From assembly GCF_001046875.1 (NCBI RefSeq), contig NZ_HF571038.1, positions 199,766-263,765 of the forward strand: a stretch of 64,000 bases of DNA, written 5' to 3'. How positions within the stretch are numbered: position 1 is the first letter of the stretch; each line of letters starts with the position of its first letter. A program made the position numbers and the translations under genes. This DNA comes from Nostocoides jenkinsii Ben 74. GTDB taxonomy: Bacteria > Actinomycetota > Actinomycetes > Actinomycetales > Dermatophilaceae. Under the pieces are notes generated by a model, which saw nothing but the letters and a program-made list of their open reading frames with translations, did not search any database and was not told where the DNA came from. This document shows positions 10,221 through 18,629 of the stretch, piece by piece.

Positions 10221-10660
10221 TCGTCTATCTGGACACTTCAGCGATCGTGCCGATTCTCATTGCTGAGGCGAGTAGTGACATCTGCCGAGAGATCTGGGAG
10301 GGAGCATCCCGGCGAGCCAGCCTGAGGTTGACCTACATCGAGACGGCGGCGGCGCTGTCGATGGCAGAGCGCAGACAGCGGATCACACCCGAGGAACACG
10401 ACCGTGCCTGGGCGAATTTCCTCGCCATTTGGCCCGACGTCGATGTGATCGATCTAACGAAGGAGCTCGCGGACAGCGCCGCCCAACTCGCGCGAAGCCA
10501 GTCGCTCCGCGGTTTCGACGCCGCTCACTGCGCGGCAGCCGCCGCGCTCAGTGATTCTGAACTCGTGGCGGTGACCGGGAATGCGGCACTGCTGGCGGCA
10601 TGGAGGTCACTGGGGGTGACGGTCCTGGACGTCAACCTTCGGAACCTTTCCGATCACTAG
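10217..10660 (+). CDS. VapC-like PIN-domain toxin with a degenerate fourth acidic site
   Basis: A 147-residue PIN-domain ribonuclease of the VapC type, presumed to cleave tRNA or rRNA when freed from its antitoxin. The Mg2+-binding acids visible are Asp in VYLDTSAI, Glu in TYIETAAAL and Asp in GFDAAHCAAA. At the fourth position, where most PIN proteins have an Asp (as in SFDxxL), this one reads VTGNAALL, so the metal site is altered. Many VapCs with only three acids are still active. TTG start, coupled to the antitoxin. Downstream a hairpin (10774-10791) could end the operon. Confidence 0.8.
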   Translation: MIVYLDTSAIVPILIAEASSDICREIWEGASRRASLRLTYIETAAALSMAERRQRITPEEHDRAWANFLAIWPDVDVIDLTKELADSAAQLARSQSLRGFDAAHCAAAAALSDSELVAVTGNAALLAAWRSLGVTVLDVNLRNLSDH

Positions 10661-10773
10661 CGCTTGGGGCGCTCGACGACCGCATCGGGTGGCCGAACCA
10701 CCGTCAATCGAGGACTGCTTGGTCCTAACCGTCGTGGGCGACGCGAACATTTCGAATACCAATGCTCAATAGA

Positions 10774-10791
10774 AGGGTCCCTTTGGGCCCT
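10774..10791 (+). terminator. Hairpin downstream of first vapBC pair
   Basis: AGGGTCC pairs with GGGCCCT (one G-T pair) around a CTTT loop and is followed by GTTTCACT. It sits about 110 bases after the toxin stop. The rest of 10661-10900 shows no protein-like frame. Confidence 0.4.
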
Positions 10792-10905
10792 GTTTCACTC
10801 ATCCGACGGCCTATAGGGTATTCCAAATGTCCGCCCCAGGCACGGAGAGCCGGAACGATGTACTTAGCTGGAAGGCACGGGAGTTGATGCGACGGGAGTG
10901 GCGCC

Positions 10906-10919
10906 TTACACTGCTGTAA
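10906..10919. promoter_or_regulatory. Putative operator of second vapBC pair
   Basis: TTACA-CTGC-TGTAA, a perfect inverted repeat, lies directly upstream of the ribosome binding site GGAGGTGGAG of the AbrB-type antitoxin. The position suits autorepression by the antitoxin-toxin complex. Confidence 0.5.
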
Positions 10920-10930
10920 GGAGGTGGAGC

Positions 10931-11170
10931 ATGAGCATCGGAACCATGACGAGCAAGGGTCAGATCACCGTCCCGAAAGACGTCCGACTTGCCCTGGGGT
11001 TGGCCGCGGGCGTCAGCGTGAGCTTCACCCGAAACTCAGAGGGGGACTTCGTGATTCGGGTCGCCAACAAACCAGCGGCTGATCTGGCCGGCGCGTTGAA
11101 GTACGCGGGTCCGCCCCTCAGCCTCAGCGAGATGGACGATGCCATCACGGCGGGGGCTATGGGGCTGTGA
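10931..11170 (+). CDS. Type II antitoxin, AbrB/SpoVT (VapB) family
   Basis: A 79-residue antitoxin whose N-terminal half is an AbrB swapped-hairpin DNA-binding domain (MTSKGQITVPKDVRLALGL, with a following SVSFTRNSEGDFVIRV). The C-terminal tail (PLSLSEMDDAITAGAMGL) is the predicted PIN-binding segment. A very strong GGAGGTGGAG site precedes the ATG at 10931. The stop overlaps the GTG start of vapC by four bases. It is unrelated in fold to the first antitoxin, so the two systems were acquired separately. Confidence 0.9.
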   Translation: MSIGTMTSKGQITVPKDVRLALGLAAGVSVSFTRNSEGDFVIRVANKPAADLAGALKYAGPPLSLSEMDDAITAGAMGL

Positions 11171-11556
11171 TCGGTCTGGACACCAACGTGGTGGTCCGCC
11201 ACCTCGTGCAGGACGACCCCGAGCAGTCCAAGGCCGCCACGCGGGCTTTCGCCCGGCTGACGCCGACGGAGCCCGGCCTGCTCACCACGGTCGTCCTCGT
11301 CGAGACCTACTGGGTCCTGACCCGCGGTTACAAGTTGGCGAGCGAAGACGTGGTCACTGCCCTGGAAGCCCTGATGGACTCAAGGGACCTGAGGACGCAA
11401 GATGAGCAACTAGTCCGAAGGTCAACGGCCGAGGTCCGGGCAGGAGCCGACTTCGCCGATGCCATGATCGCTCAGTCATGTCACGCAGCCGGGTGCCACA
11501 CCGTGCTCAGCTTCGATCTCAACGCGCAGAAGCGGCTGCACTTTCGGGCCCCGTAG
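11167..11556 (+). CDS. VapC-type PIN-domain toxin
   Basis: A 129-residue PIN-domain ribonuclease with a complete set of acidic residues: Asp5 in IGLDTNVVVRHL, Glu in VLVETYWVL (about 42), Asp in ADFADAMIA (about 98) and Asp in LSFDLNAQK (about 117). It is the partner of the AbrB-type antitoxin, with overlapping stop and GTG start. Expected to be an RNase inhibiting translation. It differs clearly in sequence from the first PIN toxin, so the pair is not a tandem duplication. Confidence 0.9.
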   Translation: MIGLDTNVVVRHLVQDDPEQSKAATRAFARLTPTEPGLLTTVVLVETYWVLTRGYKLASEDVVTALEALMDSRDLRTQDEQLVRRSTAEVRAGADFADAMIAQSCHAAGCHTVLSFDLNAQKRLHFRAP

Positions 11557-11652
11557 TCGAGGACTACCCAGTGGGCATCGCATGCATCTCCGTACCCATA
11601 GTTCAGCGCCGATAAGGAACATTATGTAAAGTGAATGAGCCGGTGAGCGAAT

Positions 11653-11870
11653 TCAGTGATCGTTCAGGAGCGGTACTTCGAGGTCGTAGGCAAGCACGAT
11701 CGCCCTCGCGAGGAGCGCTTCCTGCTCCCCGCTCAGGAATCCCAGGGTTCGACCGAGCAGGGTTGCTGGGATCGTGACGACGTTGTCAATGGACGCTGCA
11801 CTCGCGTGGTCGAGCCCGTTGTTCGGCCCGACGGCGTTGTCACGACACGCGGCCGCGTCGCGGCGCACGC
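11653..11870 (-). pseudogene. Remnant of a MazF/PemK-like toxin, C-terminal part only
   Basis: The minus-strand frame ending at 11653 reads LDHASAASIDNVVTIPATLLGRTLGFLSGEQEALLARAIVLAYDL in segments that resemble the C-terminal half of PemK/MazF-family toxins. Only about 65 codons separate it from the antitoxin remnant, too few for the usual 105-120 residues, and the N-terminal half with the catalytic Arg is absent. The preceding codons (RVRRDAAACRDN) have no family similarity. I infer a deletion that joined the antitoxin tail to the toxin tail. Family assignment is from memory of the motif and moderate. Confidence 0.45.
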
Positions 11871-12143
11871 GCGGGAAGGCCGAGTGCTGCACGCGCTTGC
11901 CCCTCGTCGAGGACTCGCCCCGCCGCGACGTCTGCCCTGGCCTCGTCGAGCGCGTCCGCGATGCCAGGCTGGGACAGCCAGAACAACGTCTCTTGGACGG
12001 ACTCCCACTCGTCAGCCGACACCATCACCACAGCCGGCCGGCCGGCCGTTGCGCGTAATCATGTATTGCTCGTGCTCCACCTCGGCGCGCTCGACGTTCT
12101 CGGATAGGTGCGCCTTAAGGTCAGACAGCGAGATCGTCAACAT
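11840..12143 (-). pseudogene. Phd/YefM-type antitoxin broken by a 4-bp frameshift
   Basis: From ATG at 12143 the minus strand reads MLTISLSDLKAHLSENVER then EHEQYMITRNGRPA, a textbook Phd/YefM N-terminus. The frame is lost at a (CCGG)3CC run (12034-12047). Removing one CCGG unit restores NGRPAVVMVSADEW, continuing into ESVQETLFWLSQPGIADALDEA and a tail ending at 11840. The intact product would be about 100 residues. A TACAAT box lies only seven bases before the ATG, suggesting a leaderless transcript. The lesion may be fixed decay or slippage at the tetranucleotide run. Confidence 0.75.
12034..12047. repeat. CCGG tetranucleotide run at the antitoxin frameshift
   Basis: CCGGCCGGCCGGCC, three full units plus two bases. 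One unit fewer would restore the antitoxin reading frame. Confidence 0.85.
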
Positions 12144-12318
12144 GCCCTGCATTGTACGTTCTGGTCCGAATTCAGGTCATCGTTAGATCTGAAAACAGTC
12201 CGTGCTGGCTGGACATGGCCGACACTCACAGGTGAGCGACGCATCGCCGGCAACGCAGAAGATGCAACCGATCCGCGCACCATCCCGCCGGTTGGAGTAT
12301 GCGGGATACCGTCACCTC

Positions 12319-12756
12319 ATGAGCGCACTCGACAAGGTCATGAAGGTCGCCAACCCCGTTGCCAGCGCGCTGTATCGCGCGAGTGGCGGCCGGATCGGCG
12401 GCGCTGTTCGCGGCACCCCGGTCCTCCTGCTGACCGTGGCCGGGCGACGAAGCGGGACGCCGCATACGGTGCCGGTCGGTTTCTTCGAGCACGACGGCGG
12501 GCTCCTCGTCGTCGGCTCCTACAACGGGTCCGACGTCGAACCTCAGTGGTTCAAGAACCTCCGGGCGGCGAAAAGCGCCACAGTCCAGCGCGGTTCGTCG
12601 ATCGAGAAGGTCACCGTCCGGGTCGCGGGACGCGCGGAGCGCGACCGGCTATGGCGTGACGTCGTCACTCGTCAGGGCAAGGGCTTCGAGGGCTATGCGG
12701 CCAAGACTGAACGGGTCATCCCGATCGCCATCTTGACGCCGGACAAGCGGAGCTGA
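12319..12756 (+). CDS. Deazaflavin (F420)-dependent nitroreductase family protein
   Basis: A 145-residue split beta-barrel protein of the DDN family (nitroreductase family deazaflavin-dependent oxidoreductase). Typical features are GTPVLLLTVAGRRSGTPHTVPVGFFEHDGGLLVVGSYNG and PQWFKNLRAAKSATVQRG. Members bind F420 and reduce quinones or activated double bonds; Mycobacterium tuberculosis Ddn activates pretomanid. The PQW motif is the conserved cofactor-side Trp. The ATG at 12319 follows a stretch without coding character. Monocistronic, facing the sufE-rhodanese pair. Confidence 0.85.
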   Translation: MSALDKVMKVANPVASALYRASGGRIGGAVRGTPVLLLTVAGRRSGTPHTVPVGFFEHDGGLLVVGSYNGSDVEPQWFKNLRAAKSATVQRGSSIEKVTVRVAGRAERDRLWRDVVTRQGKGFEGYAAKTERVIPIAILTPDKRS

Positions 12757-12762
12757 GGTCGC

Positions 12763-13239
12763 TCAGGCCAGGGCCGCGCCGGACTTCAGCGCCACTTGGC
12801 GCTTGATCCGGCTCAGCATCGCGACCATGCCGCGCAGCCGCAGCGGCGAGACGACCTCGGCGAGACCGAACGACATCGGGGCCGCCTCGGGAGTCGCCAG
12901 CACCTCATCGACGCTCAACCCGTCCAGCCCTTCGTGCAGGATCCCCGCGAACCCGCGGGTCGTCGGTGCCTCGGGCGGGGCGGAGAAAAAAAGGGAGACC
13001 GGCTGGGCGCCACGCGGCATACCCTCCCCCACCTCGACGGTCAGGAAGAGGGGCGATTGGCACTCGTGCACCTGCTCCAGCGACTCGGGGGCATCGGCAT
13101 ACCGCTCGGGGAGGTCGGGCAGACCCTGACTGAACTCCAGCAGCAATTGCAGCCGGTCCTTCGGGGCGAGGTCGAGGAAGTCCGCGGCGATCTCGGCGAG
13201 CGACGCGGGCATCGCCCCGCCATCAGCGGAAGCAGTCAC
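12763..13239 (-). CDS. sufE: SufE family Fe-S cluster assembly sulfur acceptor
   Basis: A 158-residue SufE-like protein. The N-terminal LAEIAADFLDLAPKDRLQLLLEFSQGLPDLPERY and the active-site loop VHECQSPLFL with the persulfide-accepting Cys identify it. It takes sulfur from a cysteine desulfurase such as SufS. The gene starts eight bases after the stop of a rhodanese on the same strand, so the two sulfur-transfer proteins probably form an operon. GTG at 13239 is used here because it keeps the usual short N-terminal arm; ATG at 13212 (149 residues) is equally possible. Confidence 0.85.
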   Translation of the reverse strand: MTASADGGAMPASLAEIAADFLDLAPKDRLQLLLEFSQGLPDLPERYADAPESLEQVHECQSPLFLTVEVGEGMPRGAQPVSLFFSAPPEAPTTRGFAGILHEGLDGLSVDEVLATPEAAPMSFGLAEVVSPLRLRGMVAMLSRIKRQVALKSGAALA

Positions 13240-13246
13240 CCAGCGC

Positions 13247-14122
<876 letters not shown>

Positions 14123-14194
14123 AATGCGATGTTATCCCCGCCCTCACATGACATTGCGCCACGGCCTGTGGCCGGCGGCGAAGCGCGGAGTCGG

Positions 14195-15095
14195 TCAGCC
14201 CCACCAGAAGACGGTGGCGATCACGACATACAACGCGATCAACGCGGCGCTCCCGACGACATTCTCGATCGCATTGCCGGCGATGGCCACGACGACCTGG
14301 CCGGCAAAGGCTTCCGAGATCCCGAACGAAGCCATCGCCGGCTCAAGAGCGCTCACAAACCAGTCGGAGACGAAGGCCGCGAGGACCGCCGCCAAGGCCA
14401 ACAAGCCAACCGCGAGCCAGAGCGGCCAGCGCGGGGCCTCGTGGTGCATCGGCTCGGACCCCGACTCCTCGCTCGTGCTCTGCCGGCGCAGCGAAGCGGG
14501 CAGGATCAGCAGGAAGAGCCCGACGAGCGCCACGGAGGTGATCAGCGAGAACGCCTTCTCGTGCTCGCTGGCCGGAGTATGCACCTAGTGCGCGATCGAG
14601 GGGATCACCATCGCCGCGACCGGCAGCACCATCAGCACGGTGATCTGCCGGGCGCGCTGACTGTCCAACTTTTGCGGCCCGTGTTTGAGCCCGCCCACCA
14701 CGAAGCACATGCCCAGAACCAGCAGCAGGTTGGCCAGGATCGAGCCGATCCGCGCGGCCTGGACGACTGCGACCAGTCCGGCCTTGAGCGCGAAGAGCGC
14801 GATGAACAGCTCCGGCAGGTTGCCCAGCGCCGACTGCAAGACACCCGTCGCGCCGGGCCCAAAGCGATCACCCAGCTGCTCCACCGACCGCCCGACGAGC
14901 GAGGCAAGCAAGGTGACCGCCACCGCCGAGCAAACGAAGGGCAACACTTCCCCCGCCCCGGCATAGTGCGTCACCCCCAGCCAGGACGACGGCGATCGCC
15001 CCGCCGACGAGGACGACATAGTCGGAGCGGACGAACATCGCGCCGGATCCCGTATGGGGAGTGGTCGGCGCCGCGGCAGGAGTCACGAGGGGCAC
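14195..15095 (-). pseudogene. Ca2+/H+ antiporter (CaCA/Cax family), disrupted by a frameshift and an amber codon
   Basis: Three pieces of one cation antiporter can be read on the minus strand. The N-terminus (FVRSDYVVLVGGAIAVVLAG) is thrown out of frame by a run of five Cs at 14975-14979, where four would continue into VTHYAGAGEVLPFV. The middle has ALGNLPELFIALFALKAGL, the first alpha repeat with the GN-PE motif, and ends at a TAG (14585-14587) after VIPSIAH. The same frame continues without loss into ASEHEKAFSLITSVALVGLF and the second repeat VVVAIAGNAIENVVG. Two independent lesions argue for a pseudogene. Start could be GTG 15095 or ATG 15038. Confidence 0.8.
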
Positions 15096-15183
15096 GTGCC
15101 ACCTCAGGCGGTAGATCGCCCGCTGTCGGTCGCTGCCGATACGGTGATCGTGTCAATGTCGACGCTGGTGAGAGGGGCACAAC

Positions 15184-16566
15184 GTGGTCGCGCTGCATAC
15201 GGCAATCGCCATCATTGCGATCGTCGCACTGATCATTCGATTCAAGGTCGACCCGGTCATCTCGCTGATCATCGGCTCCCTGTATCTCGGACTCGCCTCT
15301 GGCGTCGGATTCGAGAAGACGGTGGAGGCGATCACGGGCGGCTTCGGCGAGATCATGGCGAAGGTCGGTTTGCTGATCGGCTTCGGCGTGTTGATCGGCT
15401 CCTTGTTGCACGCCATGGGAACTTTTCGAAAACTCGTCGGGACCCTCATCAACACCTTTGGCGCCAAGCGGATGCCCTATGCCATGACGACGGCCATGTC
15501 GACCATCTTTCCGTCGATCTATGTCGATGTGCAGGTGGTCTTGGCCGCCCCGGTCGCGCGCTCGGCCGCTCCCTTTATCGGTGCCCGCGGTTTGCCCCAT
15601 CTCGCCGGCGGCATCGGCGCCGGCATCTTCGCAGGCTATGTGTTCATGATCCCCGGGCTGGCGGCCATCTCGATCTGCGCGCTGCTCGACATCAAACTCG
15701 GCAGCTGGCTGATGTATGGCGTGGTCCTGGGCCCCCTCACGGCCATCCTCACAACGATGATCTTTGGTGTGCTGCTGCGCTTCGGCTGGTGGTCCGCGGA
15801 GCGTGACGAGGAGTATGACGAGGCCGTCGCCGAGATCGAGGCCCACACCCTGGCAGCGGGCGGCGACGTGCAGTCCGTCACCGCATCCGGGGAAAGCCCC
15901 AGCAAGCCGAGCCCGCCACTCGGGATCGCCCTCCTGCCGATCCTGGTTCCGTTGGTGATGATCGCCTTTGGCGCTTTCGCCGAGGTCCTGGACATGACTA
16001 ATCCGTTCATCGACTTCCTGGGCAACGCCACCGTTGCGCTATTCGTCGGCCTGCTCGGAGCATTTCTGCTCGCACGGCGCTACCTGCGCGAAAGCGGGAC
16101 TTCGGAGGCGTTGTCGGAGGGCTTCCATACCACCGGCGAGATCCTGCTCATCACGGGCATCGGTGGGTCCCTGGGCCAGGTCATAAAGGCGACGGGGTTG
16201 GACGACCAACTGGCCGGGCTGTTCACGGCGGACGCCGGCGCACCGATCATCGTGAGCATCCTGTTGGCATGGGTCGTGGCCGCGATCCTGCACATTGCCA
16301 TTGGTTCGGTCTCTGTGGCCGCGATCACCGCCGGCGGCATCATCGGCCCGGTTCTTCCCTCGATTGCGGTCAACCCAATCGCGATCGGTCTGGCCATCGC
16401 CTCGGGAGCGTTGTTTGCGTTGCACGTCAACAGCAACTTCTTCTGGATGTTCAAGTCGTTGCTGGGTCTGTCCACGACCGGCGCCCTCAAGTCGCTGACG
16501 ACGGTGACAACCATCGCCTCACTGGTGTCACTACCGGTGGTGGTTGCCCTTGGCTTGGTGATCTAG
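15184..16566 (+). CDS. GntP family gluconate:H+ symporter-like permease
   Basis: A 460-residue membrane protein with about 12-14 hydrophobic segments. It shows GntP hallmarks: RFKVDPVISLIIGSLYLGL, TGGFGEIMAKVGLLIGFG, FPSIYVDVQVVLAAPVARS, GIGGSLGQVIKATG, AILHIAIGSVSVAAITAGGIIGP and the HVNSNFFWMFKSLLGLST motif near the end. A soluble central loop (residues about 200-240, rich in Glu/Ala) is longer than usual. The family imports gluconate and related sugar acids. No gluconate kinase lies next to it, so the substrate is open. GTG start with GAGAGG upstream. Confidence 0.85.
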   Translation: MVALHTAIAIIAIVALIIRFKVDPVISLIIGSLYLGLASGVGFEKTVEAITGGFGEIMAKVGLLIGFGVLIGSLLHAMGTFRKLVGTLINTFGAKRMPYAMTTAMSTIFPSIYVDVQVVLAAPVARSAAPFIGARGLPHLAGGIGAGIFAGYVFMIPGLAAISICALLDIKLGSWLMYGVVLGPLTAILTTMIFGVLLRFGWWSAERDEEYDEAVAEIEAHTLAAGGDVQSVTASGESPSKPSPPLGIALLPILVPLVMIAFGAFAEVLDMTNPFIDFLGNATVALFVGLLGAFLLARRYLRESGTSEALSEGFHTTGEILLITGIGGSLGQVIKATGLDDQLAGLFTADAGAPIIVSILLAWVVAAILHIAIGSVSVAAITAGGIIGPVLPSIAVNPIAIGLAIASGALFALHVNSNFFWMFKSLLGLSTTGALKSLTTVTTIASLVSLPVVVALGLVI

Positions 16567-16608
16567 TCGCCCGGATCGGCCCGGCTCGCGGCGTCAGGAC
16601 TTTGTCGA

Positions 16609-17421
16609 TCAGGACGTTGTGCGTCGCACCAAGGCTGCGGCGTGCTTCAGAACGGGACCATCCACCATCCGACCGGCGTGGGTGAAAACGCCGCCGTCGT
16701 GTTCCTTCGCCGCAGCCAACACTGCCCGCGCCCAGGCGACCTCGTCCGGCGCCGTACGGAACGCATCGCGGATCACCGACACCTGGCTTGGGTGGATGGC
16801 GGCCTTGGCATCGAACCCGACCGCCACCGCGTCACTGCACTCCCCCGCAAGCCCCTCGGCATCGGCGATGTCGAGAACCACGGAGTCGATCGCCAATCGG
16901 CGCATCGCCTTTGCGGCCAGCAGCACCTCGGAGCGGGAGTGCCGCGCGACGTCCCGGTAGCTGCCGTCGGCAAAGCGGCTGGACGTGCCACCCATCGCCG
17001 CGATGAGATCCTCGGCTCCCCACATGGCCCCGATGACATTGGCTTCAGCCACTAGCTCGCGGGCGCGCACGACGCCCAGTGGCGACTCAACCAGGACGAC
17101 CACCTCGACCGGCATCCGACCCACCGACTCCGGGGTCTCGGCTTTGGCGAGCATGACCCGAGGGCACCCGATCTCCGTCACGAGGGCCAGGTCCGCGGCG
17201 TGCTCGTCGGTGTCGGCGGCATTGATCCGCACGATCGTTCGCGACCAGTCGAGGTCCAAGTGGCGCACGGCTTCTCGGGCCGCCGCTTTGGCCGAGGGCG
17301 CGACGGCATCCTCTAGATCCAGCAGCACCAGATCCGAGCGCTCCAGCGCCTTGGCATACCGCTCCGGATGGTCCGCCGGGCAGAAGAGCCAGGCCGGCCC
17401 GACGGTCAGAGCAGACGTCAC
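16609..17421 (-). CDS. CitE-like CoA ester lyase (HpcH/HpaI aldolase family)
   Basis: A 270-residue TIM-barrel enzyme. PAWLFCPADHPERYAKALERSDLVLLDLEDAV is the N-terminal phosphate and metal region with the Mg2+-binding ED pair. VVLVESPLGVVRARELV carries the second metal Glu, followed by GAMWGAEDLIAAMGG and GFDAKAAIHPSQV. Members cleave citryl-, malyl-, citramalyl- or 3-hydroxyacyl-CoA. The gene overlaps the upstream MaoC-like gene by four bases. The same pair occurs in Mycobacterium tuberculosis (Rv2499c-Rv2498c), where Rv2498c acts in branched acyl-CoA and itaconate breakdown, so a similar role is plausible. Confidence 0.85.
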   Translation of the reverse strand: MTSALTVGPAWLFCPADHPERYAKALERSDLVLLDLEDAVAPSAKAAAREAVRHLDLDWSRTIVRINAADTDEHAADLALVTEIGCPRVMLAKAETPESVGRMPVEVVVLVESPLGVVRARELVAEANVIGAMWGAEDLIAAMGGTSSRFADGSYRDVARHSRSEVLLAAKAMRRLAIDSVVLDIADAEGLAGECSDAVAVGFDAKAAIHPSQVSVIRDAFRTAPDEVAWARAVLAAAKEHDGGVFTHAGRMVDGPVLKHAAALVRRTTS

Positions 17422-17963
17422 GACCGCCGCCCCGGCGAGCGCGGCCCCGGGTCCGCGCCCTCGGCGGGACGCAGGCGGACGAGCGTCTGGCGCGTGGCCG
17501 TGGCAACGACATCGCCGTGTTGGTTGCGCGCCGTGTGCGCCAAGGTGACGATCCCCTCCCCCGGCCGCGAGGACGAGGCGCGTTTGTCCGCGACGAGAGT
17601 CTCGGCATACAAGGTGTCCCCGTGGAAGACGGGTTTGGGGAAGGCGATGGCCGAGAACCCGAGATTGGCCACGATCGTGCCCTGGGTCAACTGCGCAACC
17701 GACAGCCCCACCAAGGTCGACAGGGTGAACATCGAATTGACGAGCCGCGCGTGGAATGGCGGCTGTGACTCACTCTCGGCGGCGTCCAGATGCAGCGGTT
17801 GCGTATTCATCGTCAGGGTGGTGAACAGCACATTGTCGGCCTCGGTCACCGTGCGGCCGGGGCGATGGTCATAGACCACGCCTACCTCGAACTCCTCGAA
17901 CCACAGGCCGCGCTGCACGATGCGCCGCGGGGGTGCGCCAGTCGCGTGCTGATCGGACTCCAC
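17418..17963 (-). CDS. MaoC family hot-dog dehydratase
   Basis: A 181-residue single hot-dog-domain protein. GLWFEEFEVGVVYDHRPGRTVTEADNVLFTTLTMNTQPLHLD is the typical N-terminal strand and hydratase signature with the catalytic Asp/His region (NTQPLHLD replaces the common NxHPxHxD). FPKPVFHGDTLYAETLV follows. Family members hydrate enoyl- or mesaconyl-CoA. The ATGA overlap with the CitE-like gene implies joint function: hydration followed by retro-aldol cleavage. Arg/Pro-rich tail of about 15 residues is probably disordered. Confidence 0.85.
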   Translation of the reverse strand: MESDQHATGAPPRRIVQRGLWFEEFEVGVVYDHRPGRTVTEADNVLFTTLTMNTQPLHLDAAESESQPPFHARLVNSMFTLSTLVGLSVAQLTQGTIVANLGFSAIAFPKPVFHGDTLYAETLVADKRASSSRPGEGIVTLAHTARNQHGDVVATATRQTLVRLRPAEGADPGPRSPGRRS

Positions 17964-17972
17964 GATCGCCTC

Positions 17973-18596
17973 CTAGGACTCGAACCGGCTGGGATCGCCG
18001 GCACCGATGCGCACGACGACCGGCAGATCCTCGGAGTAGTCGATCACCGTCGTCGGCTCACTGCCGCACTCTCCCGAGTCGAGGACGACATCGACCTGGT
18101 GGTCGAGTTCCTCCTTCACCAGCCAGCCCTCGGTCATGGGTTCGCTCTCGCCGGGGAGGATCAGCGTGCTTGACAGCATCGGCTCCCCCAGCTCGGCGAG
18201 CAACGCCTGCACGACGCGGTTGTCCGGAATCCGAACTCCCACAGTCTTCTTCTTCGGATGCAGCAGGCGGCGCGGCACCTCGCGGGTGCCCTTGAGGATG
18301 AACGTATACGGCCCCGGGGTCACGCCCTTGATCGCACGGAACGCGTCGTTGTCGAGCAGGACGAACTGCCCGAGCTGAGCGAAGTCGCGGCATACCAGGG
18401 TGTAGTGGTGTTTGTCGTCGTGGCGGCGCAGATCTCGGATGCGATCTTTCGCCTCCTGGTTGCCGAGGGCGGCGCCGAGTGCGTAGCCGGAGTCCGTCGG
18501 GTAGGCGATCAGACCCCCGGAGCGCAGGGTCTCGACCGTCTGCCGGATCGAGCGCGGCTGCGGGTCGTGCGGGTGGACGTCGAGGTAGCGCGCCAT
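17973..18596 (-). CDS. L-threonylcarbamoyladenylate synthase-like protein (YciO/Sua5/YrdC family)
   Basis: A 207-residue YrdC-fold protein. It contains GLIAYPTDSGYALGAALGNQEAKDRI, a KHHYTLVCRDFAQL stretch, and TPGPYTFILKGTREVPRRLLHPKKKTVGVRIPDN. The HPKKKTVGVRIP motif is characteristic of the YciO branch, which binds nucleotide and RNA but whose activity in tRNA t6A formation is weak or unproven; true TsaC/Sua5 is usually encoded elsewhere. ATG start at 18596, divergent from rlmC with a 33-base spacer. Confidence 0.8.
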   Translation of the reverse strand: MARYLDVHPHDPQPRSIRQTVETLRSGGLIAYPTDSGYALGAALGNQEAKDRIRDLRRHDDKHHYTLVCRDFAQLGQFVLLDNDAFRAIKGVTPGPYTFILKGTREVPRRLLHPKKKTVGVRIPDNRVVQALLAELGEPMLSSTLILPGESEPMTEGWLVKEELDHQVDVVLDSGECGSEPTTVIDYSEDLPVVVRIGAGDPSRFES

Positions 18597-18629
18597 ACGA
18601 TCAGCCTAGCCAGGAGGGAGGACCGATCG

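Noticed and set aside
9920-12143. Mobile genetic island with integrase
   Set aside because: No integrase, transposase, tRNA junction or direct-repeat borders were found around the toxin-antitoxin genes. Only the clustering suggests transfer.
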